64,000 nucleotides of DNA from Tipula vernalis (lineage: Eukaryota > Arthropoda > Insecta > Diptera > Tipulidae), in contig OY282558.1 in the NCBI GenBank assembly GCA_958295665.1, forward strand, positions 114,070,838 to 114,134,837, given 5' to 3'. This document shows, one piece after another, positions 24,916-36,610 of the stretch; within the stretch, counting starts at the first letter, position 1, and each line of letters opens with the position of its first letter. Both the position numbers and the translations under genes were made by a program. Below the pieces are notes generated by a model that was not told where the DNA came from, searched no databases, and worked only from the letters and a program-made list of their open reading frames with translations.

Positions 24916-25952
24916 ATGATTCTCAACGAATTAAAAGTTCCAGAATTAAAGAGGAAACTTGAGAAACGGGGTTTGGCCACTGATGGTGGTAAAGCAGCTT
25001 ACAAGCGGGACTACGTGAGGCCATGGAAAACGAAGCGCTGGATTTTGGAGAGAAAGTAACGGATGCGGCAACCGTAGAGCAGAAAGAAGGAGATAAATAA
25101 CCGTCAGCCGAAACAACACAACCACCATCTGGAAGTTTCGATTTGTCGTAGTTAATGGCGGCTATGAACCAAATGATGAAACATCAAATGAAACGACAAA
25201 TGGAGAAAAATGATCAGTCAAACCAACAAATGAAACAACAGTTGGGTGAGATTAAGCAGTCAAACCGAGAAATTGCCAAAGGCCAAAAGGAAATGGACGA
25301 GAAAATTCTAGAACTGTCTACAAAAGTACATGTTGAAATAGAGAAACTGTAAACGGAAGTTCAATTTGTCCAAACGAAGGTTCAACAGGTTGAAGAGAAA
25401 TTGCAAAGGGAGGTCCAACTTGTTGAAGAGAAATTTCAAAGTATCGAGAAAGAATTAACTGACGTCAAGGCAAGTGGAACAACGTCACAAGTAGTTCAGA
25501 CCGTTCACTCAATCAAATTAAAGCCGCCAACATTCGATGGAACAACATCTTTCGTCATTTTCAAATTTCAATTTGAAACGGCTGCAAGTCAAAATCACTG
25601 GAATTATGAACATCTTGTTGCAGCTCTAATAGTAACTCTAAAAGGTGAAGCAGCGGAGGCCTTACAAACCATTCCGGAAAAAGATCGCAACAGCTATCTC
25701 GAAATTATGAAGCCGCTTAATCGGAAGTACGGCAGTGACCATAAATTTATCGCATGCAAGGCTTCCAGGAAGGGCAAAGGCTTATCACCGAAGCTACAAC
25801 CAGCATGGGAAGGATCTTACACTGTCTTCACCAGGATGAATGACGTGGTTTATCGGATTCAGAAAGGACATCGAGGTAAACCGAAGGTGGTGCATTGGGA
25901 GAGGTTTGCCCTCTACAGAGGAGGTGATTTGGGTCCTGTTCGGGACGAATAG
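24916..25952 (+). pseudogene. gypsy gag fused to integrase C-terminus
   Basis: From the ATG at 24916 the frame reads ILNELKVPELKRKLEKRGLA, a SAP-like N-terminal motif. After a frame change and stops, a Gln/Lys/Met-rich coiled coil follows (25155-25440). The gag core is LKPPTFDGTTSFVIFKFQFE … AALIVTLKGEAAEAL … LNRKYGS. At about 25741 the frame passes without interruption into the integrase C-terminus (PKLQPAWEGSYTVFTRMNDV … GKPKVVHWERFALY), ending at 25952. Zinc knuckle, protease, RT, RNase H and the integrase core are all deleted. An in-frame stop at 25350 separates the coiled coil from the rest. The 183-residue frame 25401-25952 is thus a gag/integrase-tail fusion and probably has no function. 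Confidence 0.85.
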
Positions 25953-25969
25953 GCTTAGGTGAGGGGTAG

Positions 25970-26390
25970 TGTGACAGTGACACCTAGTGTGTAATAGAAT
26001 AAGTTAAATTAATAGCTCAATGTTAAACTGTACTAAAATGGAATTTTCCATGATAAAATTGTTCTACACTATTCTAACTAGAAAAATCATGAGCTTTCTA
26101 GAAGTTTGGTTTGTGTACATAAAAAGGCGAACGAAGTCGAATTGGATTAGTAGTATTTGGAAAGCGACAGTATGAAGATTAAAAAGTAATTAAAAAGTGA
26201 TTTAAAAAGTGTTGTAGTGCGATATAAAAATTATAAGTGAACAGTAAAATTTGAGAATAATTTTTATAAAGTGATTTTGTGAATTTTTATTAATAAACTG
26301 TGTTGTAATAAATTTTGTGAAATAAATAAATTCGTTGGAGATAAATTAAATTGATTTTGTATTATTCACAATCCAGTGATACGAACCTTA
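25970..26390 (+). repeat. LTR2 of the gypsy array, 3' end missing
   Basis: Starts TGTGACAGTGACACC after a purine-rich tract (gaggggtag). It matches LTR3 closely up to …gaacctta, where it jumps to protease sequence (tggaggtag). The last ~30 bp of the LTR, the primer site and all of gag are absent. Confidence 0.85.
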
Positions 26391-29092
26391 TGGAGGTAGT
26401 TCAATAATAAAAGACAAAAAGATCGTGAAAATAAAGATTGGGAGAACTCTTTCCCAACACGAAGTGCTGATTGCTGATATTGTGGATGAAGTCATTTTGG
26501 GGATGGACTTCATGAGAGCAAATGGCTTCGTGGTGGATGTTGGACGAGGAGTTTTAATTTACGATAACATCGAGTGGCCACTTGAATCTAGCAGTGCAGG
26601 AGCCACTACCAGGCGAATTGTTATTGATCATCGGGAGAAGCTGACATCGAACTCGGAGACGATCGTGTGGGGAAAATTGGAAGGAGGTTCGGGGTCACCC
26701 AGGTTGTGGGTTGTGGAAGCTAACGAAGAGGATAACAGAGCCAAGGAAATTATAATCGGAAAAGCCCTAGCAAAATCAGTCAACGATTATAGAGTAACAA
26801 TTAGGACTCTAAATCTCTCGGATAAGACGAAAACCATCAAGAAAGGGACAGTTATCAGCAAATGTTACGAGGTTTTAACTATAGTAAAGTGTGAACAGAA
26901 AAGTCCGATTGAAAAAGCCGACATGCAAGAGCAGAAAGAAATGGTAGAACAACTCATGCAGCAATGGACCGAAGATCTTACTGAGGCACAGAAAGATTCT
27001 GCACATCAACTACTCAAACAGTACACGTCTATATTCTGCAGTACATCGGATAATAACGGAAGGACTTCAATGGTAAAGCACCGAATTGATACGGGAGCAG
27101 AGATGCCAATTCATCAACCACCCAAGAGATTACCATTGGCAAAACAACAAGAAGTCAACCGGATGGTAATAGAAATGCAGACGGCATAATCGAACCATCT
27201 AACAGCCCATGGACCTCACCGGTAGTATTGGTCAAGAAGAAGGACGGTAGCATGAATGTTGATTACCGAAAACTCAATGCTGTAACTAAAAAAGATAGCT
27301 ACCCATTGCCAAGGATCGACGATACATTAGACACATTATCGGGTGCTCCAATATTTTCTACATTAGATCTACAAAGTGGCTATTGGCAGGTGGAAGTCCA
27401 TGAGGAAGATCGAGAGAAAACGGCTTTGTTATGCCGTTCGGATTATGTAATGCCCCTGCGACTTTTGAACGATTAATGGAGCGCGTATTAAAGGGATTAC
27501 ATTGGAAGACTTGCCTAATATATCTGGACGACATCATCGTTATGGGGAAGGATTTTGACGAGCATCTAAAGAACTTGGCGGAAGTTTTAGATCGGATACA
27601 GGCCGCCGGATTGAAGCTAAGCCCAAAGAAGTGTAAGCTGTTTAGAACTGAAGTAAAATATTTGGGTCATCTGGTAACGACTAATGGAATTCACACCGAC
27701 AAAGAAAAGATCGCAGCGGTAAAGGATTGGCCAAGACCTAAAAATGTACACGAATTACGAAGCTTTTTGGGATTGTGCACCTATTATAGACGCTTCGTGC
27801 CAGGATTCGCCAACATCGCCAAGAGCTTACATGAGTTGACCAGGAAGAACAAGGCATTCGAATGGAAGGATGACCAGGAGGAAGCATTCGTGGAACTAAG
27901 GAGGCGGTTATGTGTCGCGCCAATCCTCGCGTACCCTATACTCAACGTGAAATTTATTTTGGACACCGATACCGAAGTCATGACGGTATAGGAGGTGTGT
28001 TATCACAGGAAATTAATGGCCAAGAACAAGTTATTGCGTACTACTCCAAAACATTATCAAAACCGGAGCGTAATTACTGCGTGACACGGAAAGAATTGTT
28101 GGCTATAGTGGAGTGTGTCAAGCATTTCCATAAGTATCTTTATGGCCAAAAATTCCATTTACGGACAGATCACGGCGCTTTACGGTGGCTGTTGCCATTC
28201 AAGAATCCAGAGGGACAGGTAGCACGCTGGATCGAACGTCTTCAAAGCTACGATTTCCAAATCGAACATCAGAAGGGAAGCGCACACGGAAATGCCGACG
28301 CATTATCAAGACGGCCGTGCCCAGTAGAATGTAAACATTGTGGCCATATTGAAGCAAAGGAAAGTACCATCGACGTAAGGCTTACGCAAGTGCTGCCTGA
28401 TGAGTAGTGGACCAACGAAATGATCAGGAAAGAGCAATTGGATGATACGGATTTATCAGTTATAATGGAATGGAAGGAAAAGGAACACCGGCCAACTTGG
28501 AGTGAGATCGCGGACAAAACTCCCATTCTCAAGGCTTATTGAGCTCAATGGGACAGCCTCCGTCTTAAGAATGGGTGTTTAAAACGATTGTGGGAAATGT
28601 GCTGCGATGAAGGGACCCGCACGCAAAAGACGTGGAATAAGGAAACAATATAACGTCGGAGCACCATTCGAAAGAATTGGAATGGATGTAGCGGGGCCAT
28701 TTCCCGCCACTGAGAGTGACAACAAATATGTGCTAGTAATCATGGATTATTTCAGCAAATGGCCGGAGGTGTACCCCATTCCCAATCATGAGACGACAAC
28801 AATAGCTGATGCCGTGGTAAACAACAGGATTAGCAGATTTGGAGTGCCGATGGAGATTCATACCGATCAAGGAAGGAATTTTGAATCGGTGTTATTTCAA
28901 GAAATATGCCATCGGATTATTACCGAAGCTGCAACCAGCATGGGAAGGACCTTACACTGTCATCACACGGATGAATGACGTGGTTTATCGGATACGAAAG
29001 GGACATCGAGGTAAACCAACGGCGGTGCATTTGGAGAGGCTGGCCCAATACAGAGGAGGTGATTTGGGTCCTGTTCGGGACGAACAGGCTTA
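26391..29092 (+). pseudogene. gypsy pol (protease, RT, RNase H, integrase), multiply broken
   Basis: The start lies inside an aspartic protease: the D(T/S)G active site is lost but DEVILGMDFMRANG remains (about 26490). A connector leads into reverse transcriptase ([20 protein letters not shown]). A one-base loss at about 27186 breaks the frame, which resumes with [21 protein letters not shown] small deletion at about 27428 removes the segment before [16 protein letters not shown]. The catalytic motif LIYLDDIIV is present (about 27515). A further frameshift near 27980 precedes RNase H (YYSKTLSKPERNYCVTRKEL … LRTDHGALRWL … HGNADALSRR). The integrase zinc-binding HHCC part is mostly deleted. Two catalytic aspartates are visible (GMDVAGPF and HTDQGRNF), but the third (E) is lost in a deletion rejoining at the C-terminal PKLQPAWEGPYTV block. 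Inactive. Confidence 0.9.
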
Positions 29093-29104
29093 GGTGGGGG
29101 GTAT
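29092..29104 (+). promoter_or_regulatory. Polypurine tract before LTR3
   Basis: The string aggtggggggtat directly precedes the LTR start TGTAACGG. A matching tract (aggtgaggggtag) precedes LTR2. This is the expected plus-strand primer position for a gypsy-type element. Confidence 0.7.
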
Positions 29105-29558
29105 TGTAACGGTGACACCTAGTGTATAATAGAATAAGTTAAATTATAGCTCAATGTTAAACTGTACTAAAATGGAATTTTCCATGATAAAATTGTTCTA
29201 CACTATTCTAACTAGAAAAATCATGAGCTTTCTAGAAGTTTGGTTTGTGTACATAAAAAGGCGAACGAAGTCGAATTAGAGTAGTAGTATTTGGAAAGCG
29301 ACAGTGTGAAGATTAAAAAGTAATTAAAAAGTAATTAAAAAGTGATTTAAAAAGTGTTGTAGTGTGAAATAAAAATTATAAGTGAACAGTAAAATTTGAG
29401 AATAATTTTTATAAAGTGATTTTGTGAATTTTTATTGATAAACTGGGTTGTAATAAATTTTGTGAAATAAATAAATTCGTTGGTGATAAATTAAATTGAT
29501 TTTGTATTATTCACAATCCAGTGATATGAACCTTAATTGACAAGGCAAAAACATAACA
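29105..29558 (+). repeat. LTR3 of the gypsy array (454 bp)
   Basis: Begins TGTAACGGTGACACC and ends ACATAACA. It is the only plus-strand LTR with both TGT start and ACA end plus a duplicated 'aaaaagtaatt' unit. It is followed by ATAT, matching the flank of LTR1. Confidence 0.9.
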
Positions 29559-31685
29559 ATATTTTTCGCTCTATCTGCTGTATATTTTGTTCGAAAAAGT
29601 GGTAGCACTGATTATTAAAGTTAGATAATGATGTTAGGACTCATTTAATGTAATAATCTCAAATTCGTTAAATTTTGAGTTGTGTCATTTTTCTAAAAAA
29701 GGAGCGATATATTGGACTCCACTGATGATGTTAATTTTAAGCATGTTTGATCCGCTATTCTTTGAATTTTGTTATAAATAAAAATATCCTGACTCAAAAA
29801 TTTTGGAATTCCGATGTATAAATTATTAGCTTAATCCAATACCGTGTAATATAAATATCTAGAAACTTTCAACGAACTGAATACATTTTATAATTACTAA
29901 ACAATAATTGCACCTAACAGTTATACCAGTCTATTTTCCCAAAAAAAAAAACATTAAACCCATCCACCAAATTTTTTTAGTTCGCTATACATGATAAAAA
30001 AGTCCGCACGACTTTTATTACTCCCACCGCATTCACCATATCCACTTATCGGTTTTCCTTTAAAGTCTGGTGGTAATAATTTCAAGGTTGGTGCTCACAT
30101 AATTATTAAATTTACAAAGTAAATCACAAGGAATTGTTTTTGTTTTGTTGCTCGATGGAATGGGTATTTGGGTAAACATATATATGCACATATATTTGTA
30201 TATATTTTCACTTGCCATACACATGGCAACCGCGTTGGGTGTTGATGTTATCATCACAAAATTTATGAATATTTACAGGTTTTGTAAAAATTTTGTTTTT
30301 AATGCAAATATAGGAACAGGAACTAAAACATATAAATGTACAACGAGGGACGGAATTTTTTGAGGAGGTACGATTATATGAGTTCAACGTTACATTTTTT
30401 TATGTATGGTTTTTTTTAAACAATTTTCATGAAAATTATAATTTAACATGAACTATTATCGTTCAGTTTTTATTAAATAGACATAGACTATATATATATA
30501 CATATATGTACATAAACGGTTTCTATAAATAGTAACTATCAAAAGCTGTACGGGGTTTTTGCTATTGATAATTGTGCTTTTATAAGTGTCATGCCACAAT
30601 TACTAAGTGATGTAAACATACGATAATGGACGTTAATTAAAACATAAACAAATTTCACCTGAATATGGTGAGCGATATCACTTTCGCGAATTCAATTGCA
30701 ACTTAATACATGAATTGTAAAATGAGAGTTAATATCGCGATTAATATTCAGGTGGGCAAAATCTTACGTCTACATATATACAAGTACAATAAAATTATCT
30801 CAATTAATCTGAAAACGTTTTTCGATTGCGCGCTCATAAGCGCACACTATCCAATTTATCGTATTTTTTGGGGTTTGTAGATTACATAACTTACGAATGA
30901 CATTGATCACATTTTATATGGTGCGCGCAGTTGCGGTTTGAGGACCACGCGTCCCAATTCACGAGAATTACGATTTACAAAGAGAGATATCGTTATCATA
31001 TTATTGTATGTATAGTAAAACTCTATATGCCACAAACTGAAATTTTAGATACAATATGTACAAACAAATTATATACTATACAGCGACATATCCTCTAAAC
31101 CTAGAGGCAATTTTGTAATTCCAAACACGTTTTTAATGTAAAAAGAAATTGACAAAAAAATATTCGTAATAAATAAATAATCGAGAAACTTTGAGTTAGT
31201 ACAGCAAATTTCTATTGAACATTAGTTTTAGCAGCAAGCAATTAGTACATAGATTCTCAATGTTGTTACTTGAAAAATTCTTATACGAGTATTAGACAAT
31301 TTTAATTGCTTTAATTTATTGATTTTGTGAAGGTTGGATTTGTCTGGTTATATGTATGTATGGGAACAAGTTATCGACACGATTGCATTGTTGTTCTTTA
31401 ATATCCGTATAATCTATACCAAAAGGGAATGTTTGCATGTAGGTTTGAAGCGATTTTTGCAGATATCGATATATTATTTAATGGAAGAACAAATACTAAC
31501 CATTTATATTTAAAATTTACATCTTCCACAAGAAATAGCCTTTGCTTCAAAATATTGTACGCGTAAAACCGGCTAAGTTTTAAACATTTCTGTTGTTTGT
31601 CGTAACGGAATGTGCAAACTTAGTTAAAAAATTCCACAGAAAAATAGATCTATTGCACAAATTATGGTAAAATCAAAGAAGAAGA
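29559..31685. other. AT-rich spacer
   Basis: No supported gene. Contains an (AT)-rich TATATATATACATATATG run at about 30491-30512 and a weak inverted pair (cacctgaatat at 30657, atattcaggtg at 30746). The opposing frames 30060-30257 and 30145-30363 overlap and show no domain. Confidence 0.45.
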
Positions 31686-31689
31686 TGAG

Positions 31690-32398
31690 CCGCAAGAGCC
31701 ACTGAGGTACCTGATCAATGTCAAATTCGCCTTGAACCAAATCGTTTACAAAGCCGTAAATCACGAGCGACTGAAACCCTTGATTAACGTGAAATTCGTC
31801 GTGAAGTACACCGTTCGAGAAGTCTTGGCCTAAGAGCAGCTGAAACAAACGAGCAACATAAATTGCGGGTTTAGCAACTTCAATGCAGAGCATCTAATTC
31901 AAAAGCTGCTGAAGAGAAAGATACAGAATCGATTAAAAGTTGGCTACGATGAATGCTATGATTATAGCATGTACACCCCAATGTATTATTTGGGCAAATG
32001 GATAATATTTGCTTACACTGTATTACTTTAAAGTTTCACAATGGATCGCCCGGAACCTTCGATAGTACAACTCATGCTTTAAAATTACTTCATTTGAAAT
32101 AACACATGTTTTTAACGATAGAGGTTTCATACCCACATTTAAAGTACAAGGACACGTTTACCATAAAAACGATTCATTTGTTCCTCTACCTGCGACAACG
32201 AGTTTTTACAAATTTACTTGTGCTATTGGTCCCGGAACAAAACGTGAAATCATTTCAAGTTTACAGAATTTAATCCACGAAAGCAATCATCTGGAGAATT
32301 TATTCAAAATAACAATGAAGCAAATGCCATCAGGTGATCACAGAATAGTCATCCGAGGGAACAGACAGAACACCCTGCACTTTAAAGCAGGTTTATAA
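31690..32398 (+). pseudogene. Helitron replicase N-terminal fragment
   Basis: The first part (31690-31950) shows the R…R…ET…E…RL repeat style seen before Helitron N domains (ATRATEVPDQCQIRLEPNRL, then RAAETNEQHKLRV). Stops follow. Then comes an open stretch (about 32113-32398) reading FKVQGHVYHKNDSFVPLP … AIGPGTKREIISSLQNLIH … LFKITMKQMPSGDHRIVIR. This matches the Helitron_like_N layout: FK.QG..YH..gsl.P, then L..LL.enN.l...FK.al..mp…hkivI. The Rep nuclease (HUH) and helicase regions are absent. Full proteins of this family drive rolling-circle transposition. This piece ends in a stop right after the N domain and is a fossil. The minus-strand frame 31624-31893 is its shadow. Confidence 0.75.
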
Positions 32399-33425
32399 TG
32401 AAGGTTTTTTTAAACATTTCAAATAACTTGAAAAACCATTGTTTTACGAACGTGCTCCGAAGGATCATGATATATCAATTAAAAAAGATGAAATTCAATA
32501 GCAACACCTCGCGGTAAATCCATAAAATACAAATCTATTGCAGGGTCAAGCTGTTAATCATCCAATTTTTTGGAAAGTTGGTTCACGCCGAAATTGTTCA
32601 TAGGAACACGAATTGTGATTGAGGCAGCCATTGCTACGTAGAAGTACGTCATTTAATGTTTTTTTTTTAAAATTAGTGAAATTTCCTCACATTACTGGAA
32701 AATATGAGAACAACTCATTGATGTCGAACAAAATCCAGATATCGTATTGTTCCAGATAACCCACAGAAGATGCTAAATCGTTCTCTGAAGTGGAATTCTA
32801 GGGCTATTATGGACTTTGGTGGGAACCATGTAAGTGCCCTCTAGCCAGCGCAGGTGTCAACGTGTACAAACAGCCAAATAATATATAATGTGAGCGATGT
32901 GCATATTGTTATGTTTTGCTTACCGCCACTCGTTATATTTGTTATTTTACTTTTATAATGGTATATTTGTTATATATCCCGTCGATATATATTTGTTAAG
33001 GATTGAAATGCGTGGTAATTAACGCAACGAATGTTAGAATATTACTGTTATATGATATTATCCTATCTTTATCTACACTCTATTGTTAGGTATAGAGTGT
33101 TGATAAATGACCTAACTGATTAGTAGGGCCTATGACGCCTCAATGTGCCCTCAGAAGAAGTAAGTTAGTGAGCTCAAAGACTCTTGTTCGCTTACTTCCG
33201 CGCTTTGCCATGCGCTGGTTAACTGAGGTTCACAAAGATTTGTCTTTTGGTATATGATTTTGCCATATCATGCTACCTTGGTTAGTAGAAATTTTGATGA
33301 TCTTAATTTTCTTAATCTATTTATCTTAATTAATTTCACAACAATATTGAGTGGAATGTGTCAACCTTCTATTTTTAGTTTGACGTTTTAGTTTTAGATT
33401 ATTGAATGCTATTTATATTGGTCCC
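32399..33425. other. Stretch between Helitron and Jockey fragments
   Basis: No gene recognised. Around 32900-33300 the composition changes (TGTTATGTTTTGCTTACCGCC, later a pair of tatagagtg words around 33060-33100) and could hold a solo LTR or an untranslated end of another element, but no paired copy is in the window. Confidence 0.3.
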
Positions 33426-33429
33426 ATCA

Positions 33430-35957
33430 GACCTTATCATCTTAATACATATAATAATGCAAAGTGGTTATTCAGCCTCTAAGAAGATATAACCTTGTAC
33501 CACAATGTAAACAATGTCAAGCCTATGGACATAGACAAAAATATTGCAACAGGGAACCCAGGTGGGTCAAATGTTTAGGTAAACATCACACCAAAGATTG
33601 TGTAAAAGCCGTTCAACCTAAATGCGTTCACTGTGGAGAAAACCATCCAGCTAACTACAGGGTATGCAGCGTTGCTATTGAACTGCAAAACATCAAAAAT
33701 TAGAATGTGATTGCTAAGAATCCAAGTTTATTCAGGAAACAAGCGGTTAAGATGAACCGACACGAAGTAAATCGTAAACAAACACTTAAATTAATTTTAA
33801 GCAGACTAAATACGTTTAATGAGCGATTACAGAAACTGGAGTACAGCACTAAGGGAGCCATCCCTAAACAGAAAAATGGCCAATGATCCTAGAATCTTAT
33901 GTTGGAATGCCAATGGACTGATGCAACATCAACAAAAACTGCAAGTGGTCCTGGACACAGAAAAAATCAATGTATGTCTCATCACGGAAGCACACTTCAC
34001 TAGAAAATCAATCATTAAATTTAAAAATAATCAAATATATCACACCATTCACCCCGGAAGCACTGCTAAAGGAGGTAGTGCTGTTATAATTAGAAATATA
34101 GTATTCATCACTATGAGGAGTTAAAATATGAAACGGAAGAAATACAAGCAACTGCTGTTATTGTCAAAACCAAAAGTAGTTCTATTTGTATTGCTATAGT
34201 ATTTACTGCCCACCGAAGCACTCAATGAAAGAAAAAGATTATCTCGAGTTCCTCAGTAAATTAGGAAAACGATTTGTAACGATTTGGAAAACCAACCTAT
34301 TGGCCAACTGATCCAAACAAAGTACCAGATCTGATTGATTTCTTCATAATAAAGAACATAGTAAATTATGTACAAGTAGATGAAAGCAATGACTTAAACT
34401 CTGACATTCACCAATACTTCTAACGTCAAGTGAAACAATCATTCAGAAAGAAAGAAACCCATTCCTAGTAAATAATCACACTAATTGGGCATGCTTTAGA
34501 CTATTGTTAGAAGAAAAAAATAACTTAATGGTTCCATTAAAGACTGAAGAACAATTAGACAAAGAAGTTTACAAATTTGTAAACGATATACGAGTACAGC
34601 AATCAGCAGAAAATACTCCTGAAATTAAAACAAAAATCAAGGGAAACAACTACCCTATGGAAATTAGGGAACTCCTCGCAGAAAAAAGAAGAGCGAGAAG
34701 AGTATGGCAACAAACAAGGGCCCCCAAAGATAAAACTTATTTGAACAATTTCACTCAACAATTAAGAAGGGAGATCAAAGAATAGAAAGATGAATTAATC
34801 AGCAACTATTCAAGAAAATTAACTAATGATAACAGTACTGATTATTCTCTTTGGAAATCAACCAACAGAATTAAAAGACCCGTAATGCAGAATCCCCCAA
34901 TAAGAATAGCAGGTGAGAAATGGGCTAGAAATAATGAAGACAATGCTCGAGAATTTGCTGAACACCTCGAAAAAATATTCCAGCCACATGAGGACCAAAC
35001 GTTGGAAGCCGAGATAATAACTGAACAAGCTGTGCAAGAAAGTAAAGAAATCCTACCCACAACACCAAAAGAATACGGAAAAAGCTCCTGGGTACGATCT
35101 TATTACTGCAGAAATCTTAAAAGAACTGACAAGGAAAGCTCTGGTGAAGCTCACCAATCTTATAAATACAGCATTTAGAATCAAATGTGTACCTAGCTTA
35201 TGGAAAATTGCAGAAGTAACTATGATCCCAAAAGCCTGGGAAGCCACCACACATAACATCGTCTTATCCAAACTCATGTCATGCCCAAACTCTTTGAGAA
35301 GCTTCTGGTAAAAAGATTAAATCTGATAATCGAGAGTAAAAACTTCATCCCAACTCATCAGTTCGGTTTTCGCAAGCAACACTCAACAATTGATCAAGTA
35401 CACAGAATAACCAGTATAATTAAGAAAGCATTAGAGGAGAAAAAAAATCTGTTCAACAGTATTTCTAGACATTGCACAAGCGTTTGATAGAGTGTGGCAT
35501 GTAGAACTTAACCACAAGTTAAGAAATCTTCTACCAATGCAATTTGCTAAGATACTGGAATCTTACTTCAAAAATAGATTCTTCAGGATTAAGTTAGGTG
35601 ATACAACTTCTGAATTGAACGAAATCAATGCAGGAGTTCCACAGGGCAGTGTATTAGGACCGGTTTTATACCTACTATACACTAATGATCTTCCTACATT
35701 AGAAAACAATACAGTGGCGACTTTTGCAGATGACACGGCGATCTTAGCTGTTGGAGAAAGCAACGAAAAATCAACACAGAAGTTACAATCAGCTATAACT
35801 CAAATATATAAATGGACAAAAAGATGGAGAATAAAACTAAATGAATCTAAATCAGTTCACATCAACTTTACAAACAGACGATTCGAACATATTCCGATTA
35901 CCATAAATCGGGAAATAATAACGCATGCGAACACAGCTAGGTATTTCGGCATGACCC
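33430..35957 (+). pseudogene. Jockey-type non-LTR retrotransposon fragment (ORF1 C-term, ORF2 EN and RT)
   Basis: At 33464-33703 lie three zinc knuckles (CKQCQAYGHRQKYC, CLGKHHTKDC with the first Cys lost or shifted, CVHCGENHPANYRVC). This is the C-terminus of a Jockey-type ORF1 protein that binds element RNA. ORF2 follows. The apurinic-like endonuclease starts RILCWNANGLMQHQQKLQVV and contains ITEAHFTRKS (33819-34120), after which the frame is lost. Reverse transcriptase lies at 34504-36022, with LMPKLFEKLLVKRLN, FGFRKQHSTIDQVHRI, FLDIAQAFDRVWHVEL (across a frameshift at 35460), INAGVPQGSVLGPVLYLL and the catalytic FADDTAILA. The coding sequence stops matching after RYFGMTL at about 35955, where it abuts a second fragment in reverse orientation. 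The RT thumb, the rest of ORF2 and any poly(A) tail are missing. Multiple frameshifts make it inactive. Confidence 0.88.
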
Positions 35958-36610
35958 TTTGGTGGTGGTGGAGGTATTTTTTTTGGTTATTTCTGGATAG
36001 TATTGGGAACTTCATCCTTTAATTGAGGTGGGGAGGGCGTATTATTCCGTTTCCTTTTTTTTCTCCCACCTTTAACTCTTATCCACTCAGTTTCTCGAGC
36101 TAGTTCTTCTTCATCCGTATGGTACTCTTACTCTTGTGGAGTTGTATTCTGGTTAGGAGTAGAACCGATGTCCTCCTTTGGCTTAAGAGCTTTAACTTCG
36201 TTTTCAAGCGTCTTCATATGCTCCTGCATCTATGCAATTGTAACATTCAGTTGCTTGTTTATATTTTTGGCTTCAACTAATGCATTATTAGCTTTACACA
36301 ATTCATTGTGCAGCTTTTTTTCGTTTGTAGAACGAGTGTTTTGGCTGCTGGCCCCAATGGAGGGACTACCGCCTCTTATCGGAGAATACGATACTTTTTT
36401 ACTCCTCTGGAAGGAATGTAAATTATCATTTTCTGTTTCACTCAATTGTACTTGTTTATTCACCAACATGTCTCGGGATTGATTAAAATAATTGTAGTAT
36501 AGCAATGGCTGGTCTCCCCCAGAATCCATGAGACCTACTTCCGAAGAGGGTGGATTTACCTGAGCAACAGGTGTACTACCTGGGGTAATTTGTTCCGCTC
36601 ATTGCTCGAT
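35958..36610 (-). pseudogene. Jockey-type ORF1 N-terminal fragment (opposite strand)
   Basis: Read on the minus strand from about 36605: ITPGSTPVAQVNPPSSEVG, then MDSGGDQPLLYYNYFNQSRD at 36529. A Ser/Asn-rich segment with a heptad-like helix follows (LHNELCKANNALVEAKNINK). After stop codons it continues TDEEELARETEWIRVKGGRK, KRNNTPSPPQ and a proline run (PPPPPKG) at 35960. This layout, with a coiled coil, then EEELARETEW and a PPPP tract before the RNA-binding part, is typical of Jockey/BS ORF1. The fragment ends exactly where the plus-strand RT fragment ends, so the two halves meet tail to tail. Three in-frame stops make it inactive. Confidence 0.75.

Larger units (their letters stand above)
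24475..29558 (+). mobile_element. Rearranged three-LTR gypsy array
   Basis: The order is LTR1 (24475-24888), gag fused to the integrase tail (24916-25952), LTR2 (25970-26390, lacking its last part), pol from inside protease to integrase tail (26391-29092), and LTR3 (29105-29558). The outermost flanks both read ATAT (24471-24474 and 29559-29562), compatible with one 4-bp target duplication around the whole array, though such a short AT-rich match could be chance. LTR2 and LTR3 are near-identical to each other over long stretches. LTR1 belongs to a slightly different subtype, closer to the minus-strand LTR. No intact coding region remains. Confidence 0.85.

Noticed and set aside
30000..30060. 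Minus-strand peptide-like run (PPDFKGKPISGYGECGG)
   Set aside because: Looks mildly protein-like, but no acceptor or donor borders and no known motif. Too weak to list.
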